Below, in pieces: positions 42,801 to 49,283 of a DNA stretch of 49,689 nucleotides (positions are counted from its first letter, which is position 1; each line of letters opens with the position of its first letter). The notes beneath the pieces are model-generated. The model was not told where the DNA came from. It did no database searches and worked only from the letters and a program-made list of their open reading frames with translations. Both the position numbers and the translations under genes were made by a program. The stretch lies in the NCBI GenBank assembly GCA_047975025.1, contig JBKECY010000069.1:1-49689 (forward strand). Direction: 5' to 3'. This stretch comes from JBKECY01 sp047975025 (GTDB lineage: Bacteria > Bacillota > Clostridia > Lachnospirales > Lachnospiraceae).

Positions 42801-43344
42801 TGGCCGTAATTTTATAAGTATCTGTGGCAAGCAAGGACTCTTCCTCTGCATCTGTACCCTCTTCTGTCTCCTCTTCACTGCTGTTCTCCCGGACAGTAAT
42901 CGTATCTCCCAAGGCATAGGTGCCCCAGTTCGCGACCCTTGCATCCAGTGCGACCTCTCCCTTTTTCGTTGGCAGGGTTCCCTCTTCGACCGTCAGCAGA
43001 TTCATATCCTCTACAATGGACTCCACATGCATGGCCAACTGACTGTCTTCTCCATCCATCAGCACATCTGTCATGTAGGCGGCTCGTACTTTGTCAACGC
43101 CCTCTACCTCAGACAGTGCCTCCACATCTTCCTCCGTAAGTCCGAGGGAAGATACCACCCGCAGATCCATCAGTTTTTGCGCATCCAAATAGACATCCGC
43201 ATTATAGCGCATGTCAGGGGCTGAGGACTGCAGACCGGAGAAGAAGGATACTCCCAGTGCTACAATAAACAAGATTGATAAAAATCTGGCAAGTGATTTC
43301 TTGATTTCAACTAATAAATCTTTATGCAGGGCTCTTTTTCGCAT
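39841..43344 (-). CDS. Large FtsX/MacB-type ABC permease with coiled-coil ectodomain
   Basis: A 1167-residue membrane protein. One N-terminal helix (about 18-38) is followed by an extracellular domain, a very long coiled coil (about 248-605, rich in Ala, Glu, Lys and Gln, with repeated AxxELxxGxxE patterns), then an FtsX domain (three helices, about 640-780), a second ectodomain (about 830-1010), and a final FtsX domain (about 1030-1160) with VVLYNLNNINISERRRELAT and LKVLGFYDGEIAEYVYREN. Such permeases work as mechanotransmission machines with LolD-type ATPases, here the adjacent gene. Substrate may be lipid, peptide or a cell-wall enzyme partner; sequence does not say. Confidence 0.9.
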   Translation of the reverse strand: MRKRALHKDLLVEIKKSLARFLSILFIVALGVSFFSGLQSSAPDMRYNADVYLDAQKLMDLRVVSSLGLTEEDVEALSEVEGVDKVRAAYMTDVLMDGEDSQLAMHVESIVEDMNLLTVEEGTLPTKKGEVALDARVANWGTYALGDTITVRENSSEEETEEGTDAEEESLLATDTYKITAIVSSPAYISFGRGYTTIGNGEISGFLYVTDDSFNMDVYPQIFIEVTDAADQIAYTEEYTSLVDEVASKVEAIEARQTQLRYDEIMAEGNDAIAEAESEMEDGRKEVQEQLSEARSKLDDAQTQIADGKQEIADGKAEIAEKATELENAKTELAAAKVTLSENEAALSSAWEKITQGRMQLDEAKAQITASEQEYAAKSETALAEIAAGEQQVAQGEAAVAAARKEIAAAKETLTAQKTKAQAAYTALLVTKEESQQTEAGKAAYNQKLTEIKAQLALLATQEETLAAQEAGVAAQETQIAESKEKLQAGRDELDTAKQQLEEGKRTIETQEAALADATAEATQGQTALTAGKERIAAAESELAAGETQLAQGRQELADAETEIAEHEQELADGEQEYAEAKAEADAEIADGEQKIADAKSELAKVEQPEWYITDRTDLPDFSGLNDNANRIRQLGMVFPVIFFLVAALISLTTMTRMVEDERLNIGTLKALGYGKWDIAFKYLAYAFLATTIGGIAGVLVGEKLFPKIIINAYGIMYPNIAVGEMPYNLTFALLSVGAAFVFTMGATFLACYKELFQTPASLMRPPAPKAGQRVIIERIKIIWEHLSFTWKATIRNLFRYKKRFFMTTLGIGGCMSLLVVGFGLRDSILDISKLQYTYIQTYDALLLGEADADQEDELSLQTMMSEDSNIVGYLPVYMQSKEAYYGKEKVETYVMVPETLQGIDEYLTFQDRTTQETYQLDDTGAILSEKMAKILGVEKGDTITFKDGPSGDVEVPVAEITENYILYYTYISPQLYEQLYGETAEYKDYLIKMQDSSTTAQNELGERLLAEPAATTLQYTSNMMGSMDDMLTALDSVIGVLILSAGLLAFVVLYNLNNINISERRRELATLKVLGFYDGEIAEYVYRENIVLTIIGALFGALMGIALHRYLIVTVEVDDIMFGRNIYALSYIYSILITFAFSIFVNFIMFFKLRKIDMVESLKSVE

Positions 43345-43386
43345 ATTCTCCTCGATTGCGTATGAACGTCGTACTTCTGCGGTCTG

Positions 43387-44091
43387 TTACCATTCAATGG
43401 TATCCACTGAGACCGGAGCTTCATTTTGAATGGACTGTGATACTTTACCGTTCTTGATCTTGATCACTCTGTCCGCCATGGGGGTCAGTGCCGAATTATG
43501 TGTGATTACAACGACCGTCATCCCTTTTTGCTGGCAGGTGTCCTGCAACAGCTTCAAAATCGATTTGCCCGTCAGATAATCCAGTGCGCCGGTAGGCTCA
43601 TCACATAACAACAGCTTGGGATTTTTAGCCAGCGCACGCGCGATAGAGACACGCTGCTGTTCTCCTCCGGATAATTGTGCCGGGAAATTATTCAAGCGCT
43701 CTCCTAACCCTACTTCCTCAAGTACAGCGGCCGCATCCAGCGGGTTCTTGGAAATCTGCAAAGCCAGCTCGACATTTTCCTTCGCCGTCAGATTAGGCAC
43801 CAGATTATAGAACTGAAAGACGAAACCGATATCGTTGCGTCTGTACCCTGCCAGCTGCTTGACCGGCAGACCTGCCACATCTGTTCCGTCCACCAGAACC
43901 TTGCCGCTCGTTGCCGTATCCATACCGCCTAAGATATTAAGCACTGTGGTCTTGCCCGCTCCGGAAGGCCCTACAATTACGACAAATTCGCCCTTATTAA
44001 TGGTAAAATCAATACCGTCGACGGCATGGATCTCTACCTCGCCCATTTTATAGGTCTTACTTACAGCTTCTAATTTAATATATTCGTCCAT
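43387..44091 (-). CDS. LolD/MacB-type ABC transporter ATPase
   Basis: A 234-residue ATPase. Walker A is IVGPSGAGKTTVLNIL, the Q-loop GFVFQFYNLVPNLTAKENVE, the signature LSGGEQQRVSIARAL and Walker B LLLCDEPTGALD, with H-loop VVVITHNSAL. This set is typical of the LolD/MacB/FtsE group that pairs with FtsX-type permeases. It lies 42 bases before the large permease gene and follows an extended -10 promoter, so the two form a unit separate from the nitrogenase cluster upstream, although read-through is possible because no clear terminator is seen between them. Confidence 0.94.
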   Translation of the reverse strand: MDEYIKLEAVSKTYKMGEVEIHAVDGIDFTINKGEFVVIVGPSGAGKTTVLNILGGMDTATSGKVLVDGTDVAGLPVKQLAGYRRNDIGFVFQFYNLVPNLTAKENVELALQISKNPLDAAAVLEEVGLGERLNNFPAQLSGGEQQRVSIARALAKNPKLLLCDEPTGALDYLTGKSILKLLQDTCQQKGMTVVVITHNSALTPMADRVIKIKNGKVSQSIQNEAPVSVDTIEW

Positions 44092-44123
44092 ATTTTTCCT
44101 TTTTCTATATTAAGTAATGGTTT

Positions 44124-44132
44124 ATTATAGCA
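44124..44132 (-). promoter_or_regulatory. Extended -10 promoter for the ABC ATPase-permease pair
   Basis: TGCTATAAT on the minus strand is a TGN-extended perfect -10 hexamer, 32 bases before the ATPase ATG. No good -35 is present, as is common with extended -10 promoters. Confidence 0.5.
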
Positions 44133-44162
44133 TAGATATAGAAAAGGAGTACCTGCATTTGT

Positions 44163-44984
44163 CTAAAATTTCTCTAAAGAATCGCCACCCCATCTGCTGC
44201 GAAACTCTGTTTCCAATTCATTTGCACAGCCTAGTTCCATGCCAAAATCATATTTTTTATGCACTGCCGTTAACAGCTGCGTCATGCTGCAGTTGCCGGC
44301 ACGTTCACCGATTCCTCCAACTGTCGTATCAATGTAAACAGCACCTGCCCCTGCTGCCGCTACGGCATTTGCCGCCGCCATTCCAAGATCGTTATGAAAA
44401 TGCACTTCGATTTCCATACCGGTTGCTTCGTGAATACTTGTCGTTAAGACAGCGCTTTTAGACGGTGTCAGTACACCGACCGTATCTGACAGACGGACGA
44501 CCCGGCTTCCGCATTCTTTTATACTATGCGCAAGCTCCACCATAAAATCCAGATTGGCACGTGATGCGTCCTCGAATCCCACAACGGCCATCCTGGCTTC
44601 CTTTTCGATCATTTCCACAGCATGGCAGACAGTGTCACGCACCCAGCTTCTGTTCTTTTTTAATTTCGTATAAATCTGTCTGTCGGAGACAGGTGCCCCA
44701 ATATGTACAATGTCCGCCCCCGAAGCGAGCGCCTGCCTAAGATCCGCTTCGCACATACGGCTCCATACGGAAACTTTGGCGCGGCGGCGCCGCGACAGGA
44801 TACGGTCGATAAAGCGCAGATGATCTTTGGCCGCCGCACCTGCTGCTGCGGCTTCAATCTCTGCCACTCCGAGAGAATCCAGCCGCAGCGCTATTTCCAC
44901 CTTATCTGCGTCCGAGAATACGATACCGGGTCTTTGCTCTCCATCACGCAGTGTCGAGTCAACCATCCAACGTCTTTTCTCCAT
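44163..44984 (-). CDS. nifV: Homocitrate synthase alpha subunit (catalytic barrel)
   Basis: A 273-residue TIM-barrel protein of the isopropylmalate/homocitrate synthase family. It keeps the catalytic motif LRDGEQ (12-17) in VDSTLRDGEQRPGIVFS and the metal-binding HFHND (195-199), then VYIDTTVGGIGERAGN. The C-terminal regulatory part of normal NifV is absent and is supplied by the overlapping upstream gene. Clostridium pasteurianum has the same split, named nifV-omega and nifV-alpha. Homocitrate is the organic ligand of the nitrogenase cofactor. The start overlaps the omega gene by 26 bases. It is the last nitrogenase-cluster gene seen here. Confidence 0.87.
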   Translation of the reverse strand: MEKRRWMVDSTLRDGEQRPGIVFSDADKVEIALRLDSLGVAEIEAAAAGAAAKDHLRFIDRILSRRRRAKVSVWSRMCEADLRQALASGADIVHIGAPVSDRQIYTKLKKNRSWVRDTVCHAVEMIEKEARMAVVGFEDASRANLDFMVELAHSIKECGSRVVRLSDTVGVLTPSKSAVLTTSIHEATGMEIEVHFHNDLGMAAANAVAAAGAGAVYIDTTVGGIGERAGNCSMTQLLTAVHKKYDFGMELGCANELETEFRSRWGGDSLEKF

Positions 44985-45858
44985 ACTTCACCTCTTCTGT
45001 AAGCAGCTGCAAAAAAGCCGCATCCGAAACACAGTTTTTCTCTCTTGTACTTTTTTCCTGCACACGCTGTAATATTTCCTGCATACGCTGCTTGTCCCAG
45101 ACTCCACACCCCATTTTCTTTAATTTGTAGGCTATTGAACTTACACCTGAGCTAGGACCCAGCACAATATGGCGTTTCTGCCCTACGCGTTCCGGAGGGT
45201 AGGGTTCATAGTTCGATGGATTTTTCAGAATCCCATCAACATGAATGCCTGATTCCACACTCCAGATGGCATCTCCAAGCACAGGCTTGTATCGATCCGG
45301 GGTTTGCTCTGTCATATTGTAAAACAGCCTGCTTAACCCCGGCAGACCGGTCAGATCACGCTCTTCACCCGGCAGCTTTAACACCTGTGCGGCTGCAAGG
45401 ATTTCCTCGGTCGCCGCCATATTGCCGACTCCTGTAAAGGAAGCACAGACCTGCTGTCCACCTGCAAGCACCCATTCCATGGCAATGGCCGTTGCACCGG
45501 CATAGCGGTTCCCCGGTGCCAGACAAATCCCGGTACTGCCGAAACGCAGCAGCAAAGTCTGTAATACCTGTTTGTAATCGTAAAGCAGCAAAGTGTCCAG
45601 ACCAAGCAGACAGCGTAGTGCCTTAGTCGGATTTTGCTGCTCCCATGGTCTAACATAACTTCCCTCTTTTGTTTTTTCCAAAGAATACAAACGAAGCCCC
45701 TTGGACAGGGGCAGATTTCTCACTTCATTATATATGCAAGAAGAAACTATAAAGTCGTTTATTCCCATTTGTGTCATGGCCTCCAGAAAGGCCGCTGCCT
45801 GCTCTGCTGTCGGATGCCAGGCATCCAGCAGATGCAATGTTGTATCGATGATGCGCAT
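44959..45858 (-). CDS. nifV: Homocitrate synthase omega subunit (C-terminal part, degenerate barrel)
   Basis: A 299-residue relative of homocitrate synthase. The N-terminal part begins IIDTTLHLLDAWHPTAE, where the catalytic LRDGEQ should be, so this half looks like a barrel that has lost catalysis. The C-terminal part keeps the family's linker motif SVESGIHVDGILKNPSNYEP and VGQKRHIVLGPSSG, corresponding to the usual LGKHSG region. It probably partners the alpha protein to rebuild a complete enzyme. AGGGAGG precedes the ATG. It lies 14 bases after anfO and overlaps the alpha gene, implying equal production. Confidence 0.82.
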   Translation of the reverse strand: MRIIDTTLHLLDAWHPTAEQAAAFLEAMTQMGINDFIVSSCIYNEVRNLPLSKGLRLYSLEKTKEGSYVRPWEQQNPTKALRCLLGLDTLLLYDYKQVLQTLLLRFGSTGICLAPGNRYAGATAIAMEWVLAGGQQVCASFTGVGNMAATEEILAAAQVLKLPGEERDLTGLPGLSRLFYNMTEQTPDRYKPVLGDAIWSVESGIHVDGILKNPSNYEPYPPERVGQKRHIVLGPSSGVSSIAYKLKKMGCGVWDKQRMQEILQRVQEKSTREKNCVSDAAFLQLLTEEVKYGEKTLDG

Positions 45859-45872
45859 CAGACATCGCCTCC

Positions 45873-46481
45873 CTATACCTTATCCGGAATAATCTCAACC
45901 ATTACCATATTTTCATCATCCGTAACAGTCCATGTAACATTGTACTTTGGCAGCTCCTTTTCAAACCATTTAGGAACATGCGCACAGGAAATCTGCAGGC
46001 GTTCGAACTCGGTTTCCTTTAAAAAAGGCAGCAGTACTTCCTTGGAAGTAAGCGTACTTTTATGCTGCATAATGTCATACAAGTCGATGGAATACTCTCC
46101 GGGAGCCGTCTGCACCGGAGCCTGCACAACTTCTGTGGTTTCCTGCGCCACATGCAGCTCTTCCATAGAATTTTGCACATGTGTCAGAAAGCGTTCCGGC
46201 GCTCCTTCTACCTCCCAGAATGTAATATCGAATTTTTCAAAGGCCGCCAGATAGACACCTCGCAGATGCCCGGCCAGAATGATTCTGCACTCTCCCAGCC
46301 AGTCAGCCAGTTCAGCTACGTACGCACGCATGACATGAGGGTTATCAATGGAACTGATCTGATATTCCCATGTACGCCGGATACTCCATACTTCACCTTC
46401 CTGCTCATAGACACGTACTGTTCCATCCTTATCAAATGCAGTGACATTTCCGTTTTGATCTACCATTGCCGCAATCTGCAT
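45873..46481 (-). CDS. anfO: Iron-only nitrogenase accessory protein AnfO
   Basis: A 202-residue protein of the AnfO family, found almost only with iron-only nitrogenase genes. It begins MQIAAMVDQNGNVTAF with the short strands typical of the family, then WLGECRIILAGHLRGVYLAA and ITFWEVEGAPERFLTHV. The C-terminal part has GEYSIDLYDIMQ, TSKEVLLPFLKET and SCAHVPKWFEKELP. The assignment rests on remembered family patterns. AnfO supports diazotrophic growth with AnfHDGK by an unclear mechanism, possibly electron delivery or cofactor handling. The ATG at 46481 is 8 bases after AGGAGG; a GTG three codons earlier overlaps that site. Confidence 0.83.
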   Translation of the reverse strand: MQIAAMVDQNGNVTAFDKDGTVRVYEQEGEVWSIRRTWEYQISSIDNPHVMRAYVAELADWLGECRIILAGHLRGVYLAAFEKFDITFWEVEGAPERFLTHVQNSMEELHVAQETTEVVQAPVQTAPGEYSIDLYDIMQHKSTLTSKEVLLPFLKETEFERLQISCAHVPKWFEKELPKYNVTWTVTDDENMVMVEIIPDKV

Positions 46482-46496
46482 ACCTGTCACCTCCTG

Positions 46497-47441
46497 TTAT
46501 ACGCACCCTGCCGCACAGCTATCGCAGCTTTGCCCGCAGTCGTTGGCCTCTACTCTCATATCCGGCATGATAAGAAATGAGTTCTCATCGATTTTATAAC
46601 CGGCTGACTTATTACCATCATTTATAAGTACCGTATGTTCTACGAATGTAATTTCAATAGGCAGCTTTACCTTGCTGTCTGTCAAAAGTCCCGGACGTGT
46701 GCGTGAGGAATACAATACGCGCACCGCATTTTTCTGCTTTACCAGCAAGTCCCCGGTCATTCGCAGTCGTGACAGACGCCCGTCATAATCAAAGCAGATT
46801 GAATTATAATCCGCATCTACACCCAGCGCATTGGAATCATAGGCCGGAATATCACCGATGGAAGTCTTAAGTGACACCGGAAACAGCGGTTCGAACGATT
46901 CAAGTGCACCGTTTTCATAGAGCTTAAATCCAATCCGTCCTGCAAATTCTCCCAGAGGTGTATGCAGTATAATTGTCTCACCCGGCCACAAAACCACACT
47001 GCGTACATTTCCGCTTGGATAGAAACGAACGGTATTGATTTTGGCCGTGAATTTTGTAAATGAGAATTCAAATGAGAACGGAGTTGCCAATGCACTTTCC
47101 TCTTCTAAGGACCATCCGAATCCAATCTGTCCGTTTAATGGGAACAAACTGTCCAGACTACCGTCTTTATGGAACGTCAGTAGTTCCGCAGGCATGATTC
47201 CAAGAGGGGTCTTGATATCTGTCTGCTCCTCCAGCGCAATTGCACGTAAAGACCCGTCTTCATAGAATTCCATGGTCTTCAATTCTTTTTTACGATATCC
47301 GGGACTGGTATACTGCGGAATCAGTTCACCATAGGGCGTACTGATTACATTCTTCTCATTGACCCTGCATTCATGTATGGCACCGCTCGGATATTCGGTA
47401 CTGCTTGTAATACCTGTGATATTCGCTACTACAGTCTCCAT
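46497..47441 (-). CDS. Unknown protein in the nitrogenase cluster, beta repeats and four-Cys tail
   Basis: A 314-residue protein that I do not recognise. It has at least two related segments, at about 59-104 (FYEDGSLRAIAL, then TDIKTPLGIMPAEL, HKDGSLDSLFPLNG) and 139-190 (RFYPSGNVRSVVL, then IILHTPLGEFAGRI, YENGALESFEPL), separated by a short insertion. The pattern suggests a beta-rich, roll-like or propeller-like fold. The last 13 residues are CGQSCDSCAAGCV, with Cys302, 306, 309 and 313 in a C-x3-C-x2-C-x3-C pattern fit for iron-sulfur or metal binding. There is no signal peptide. It lies 15 bases before anfO and 17 after the flavoprotein, within the operon. Confidence 0.75.
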   Translation of the reverse strand: METVVANITGITSSTEYPSGAIHECRVNEKNVISTPYGELIPQYTSPGYRKKELKTMEFYEDGSLRAIALEEQTDIKTPLGIMPAELLTFHKDGSLDSLFPLNGQIGFGWSLEEESALATPFSFEFSFTKFTAKINTVRFYPSGNVRSVVLWPGETIILHTPLGEFAGRIGFKLYENGALESFEPLFPVSLKTSIGDIPAYDSNALGVDADYNSICFDYDGRLSRLRMTGDLLVKQKNAVRVLYSSRTRPGLLTDSKVKLPIEITFVEHTVLINDGNKSAGYKIDENSFLIMPDMRVEANDCGQSCDSCAAGCV

Positions 47442-47458
47442 CCAATCGCCTCCTTTTT

Positions 47459-47986
47459 CTAAAAAAGCTCTTCCTGCTTTGCAACATTTTCTTTGGCTGT
47501 AATTTCCAGCGGCTGAATTTTGTAGACACTGACAGCCTTGCCGTCAATCCCGGAACGGTAGTTCTTCATAAGACCCGGACTCAGTGTCTGCTTATAAAAC
47601 CCTGGCATGAATTTCTCAAGGAACGCCTGCATAACACCTGCCGCTGCCGCAAAATCCGTCACTTTTTCTGCTTTTCCAAACAGCATGACACTTTGATAGG
47701 CCGTATCTGCATGGCAGGGTACCGCGTCTTTTACCGTACCGGATTCCTCGTATACGGTAAAGGTCACCATCGGTCCTACTGACAACAAGTCTTCCTTTTT
47801 TCCTGAGCCGGCTCCATGAAAGTAAACCGCACCCTCATACCATAGAAAATTCACTGGTACGCAATAGGGATACGCAGGTGTGTTCATCCCTACGACGCCT
47901 ACACGTACTTTGGTCAAAAGCGCATCGATTGCTGCCTGATCTGTACAAACTCTGCTTTCGTATCTGATTTGCATTTTATGCTCCAT
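47459..47986 (-). CDS. NimA-type flavoprotein in the nitrogenase cluster
   Basis: A 175-residue split-barrel FMN-binding-type protein. Segments VRVGVVGMNTPAYPYCVPVN, FLWYEGAVYFHGAGSGKKED and SVMLFGKAEKVTDF match the pyridoxamine oxidase-like/NimA group. The C-terminus carries a short extra helix. It overlaps the nifB end by 11 bases, so it is translationally coupled to a cofactor-assembly enzyme. FMN could serve in electron transfer or in protecting the oxygen-sensitive system, but no role is established. AAGGAG precedes the ATG. Confidence 0.82.
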   Translation of the reverse strand: MEHKMQIRYESRVCTDQAAIDALLTKVRVGVVGMNTPAYPYCVPVNFLWYEGAVYFHGAGSGKKEDLLSVGPMVTFTVYEESGTVKDAVPCHADTAYQSVMLFGKAEKVTDFAAAAGVMQAFLEKFMPGFYKQTLSPGLMKNYRSGIDGKAVSVYKIQPLEITAKENVAKQEELF

Positions 47987-49223
47987 GGGCGCACACTCCT
48001 TGTCCTACTGTTTTTTCAGCTTCTTGCAAGGCCGCCGCGATGGGCGCATAGGTCTTGTAGACGGTCAGTCCGGCTTCCTTCATACGGTCTTCCACATGTG
48101 CGCCTATGCGCATAGCCAGCACACCTTCACAATCCGACAGCATTTCCAGAAGTTTTGAAAGCTTCCTTCCATGTGCTTCGCCGGGCCCGTTGCAATATTT
48201 TTCAACCTCTCTCTTTTCAACAAGAACAGCCCCCTCGCCTGTCTCGTCATAGTCATAAATATAGAAGGCGGTGCAGTGACCGAAATGTTGATCGACCAGT
48301 ACCCCATCCTTTGTACAGACTGCAAATCGTCTGGATATCCTCTGGTTTCGCTTCTTTTTGCTTCCACAAAAATCTGCGGCGACATCCTGATCCAGCCGCC
48401 CAATGGCATCTGCTCTGCACTGCTTACAATGATACATCTGCGGCAGCCATTGTTCCGCCGCCTTTCTGATTTCATGCAGGCGGCTGCCTGAGAGTGGCTC
48501 CAGTTTTTCAAATGCACTTCCCTGTACCGGTATGAATTTCATAATATTAGAAATCATACAGCCTAATTCACTGACCTTTTGCACGATTTCCAGAATCTCA
48601 TCTTCGTTGATACCGGGAAGCAGAACAATATTGATTTTGACGACAATACCCTTGTGTACCAGTTCCTCAATGCCCTGCAGCTGATTTTTCAACAGCAGTG
48701 CCGCCCCTTCCTGACCGGTATAGGTTTCCCCCCGATAATTAACATGCTTATATATTTTAGCACCGGTCTCTGGGCGCAGGGTATTGAGTGTGACTGTGAC
48801 ATGCGTAACTTTAAGTTCGTCCAGCTCCTGCACATATTGCGGCAGCAGCAGACCGTTTGTCGACAGACAGAAGGTCACGTCCGGATCCTGTCTGCGGATT
48901 CCCTGCAAAGCTTCTCTGACTTCTGAAAAGTTAGCCAGTGCATCCCCCGGACCTGCGATTCCCACAACAGTCAGATTCGGCAATTTTTCTTTGACAAGTG
49001 CATATTTATCTACCGCTTCCTCAGGGGTCAGTACAGTACTGACAACACCCGGGCGGGTCTCATTGACACAGTCAAATTTCCGTACACAATAATTGCATTG
49101 AATATTGCATTTCGGTGCCACCGGCAGATGCATACGCGCATTCGCCGACGCACCGCAGTTATAGCATGGATGACTGATTGTCTTTTGGGCTGCTTCAATT
49201 GAAATCGGAACTGCTGCCTGCAT
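47976..49223 (-). CDS. nifB: Nitrogenase cofactor biosynthesis protein NifB with NifX-like domain
   Basis: A 415-residue radical SAM enzyme that makes NifB-co, the iron-sulfur-carbide core of all nitrogenase cofactors. The start has HPCYNCGASANARMHLPVAP, then the SAM-cluster Cys39, Cys43 and Cys46 (CNIQCNYC). The family AGPGDAL (about 90) and CKQCRADAIGRL (Cys266 and Cys269) follow. After a basic linker a NifX/NafY-like domain (about 298-415, with VLVDQHFGHCTAFYIYD) completes the protein. I chose the ATG at 49223; a GTG at 49232 is also in frame, and its spacing from AAAGG is shorter, so the start is not fully settled. It lies 60 bases after the nitrogenase beta gene. Confidence 0.93.
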   Translation of the reverse strand: MQAAVPISIEAAQKTISHPCYNCGASANARMHLPVAPKCNIQCNYCVRKFDCVNETRPGVVSTVLTPEEAVDKYALVKEKLPNLTVVGIAGPGDALANFSEVREALQGIRRQDPDVTFCLSTNGLLLPQYVQELDELKVTHVTVTLNTLRPETGAKIYKHVNYRGETYTGQEGAALLLKNQLQGIEELVHKGIVVKINIVLLPGINEDEILEIVQKVSELGCMISNIMKFIPVQGSAFEKLEPLSGSRLHEIRKAAEQWLPQMYHCKQCRADAIGRLDQDVAADFCGSKKKRNQRISRRFAVCTKDGVLVDQHFGHCTAFYIYDYDETGEGAVLVEKREVEKYCNGPGEAHGRKLSKLLEMLSDCEGVLAMRIGAHVEDRMKEAGLTVYKTYAPIAAALQEAEKTVGQGVCAHGA

Positions 49224-49283
49224 AGGAATCACGACCTTTCTCTTATTTACTTCACTGCGGTTTACGCATTGATCGGTTTGCTT

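Noticed and set aside
44163..45858. Split nifV as a single gene broken by a frameshift
   Set aside because: The C-terminal-type part comes first, the two genes overlap, each has its own start, and the same split is known in Clostridium pasteurianum.
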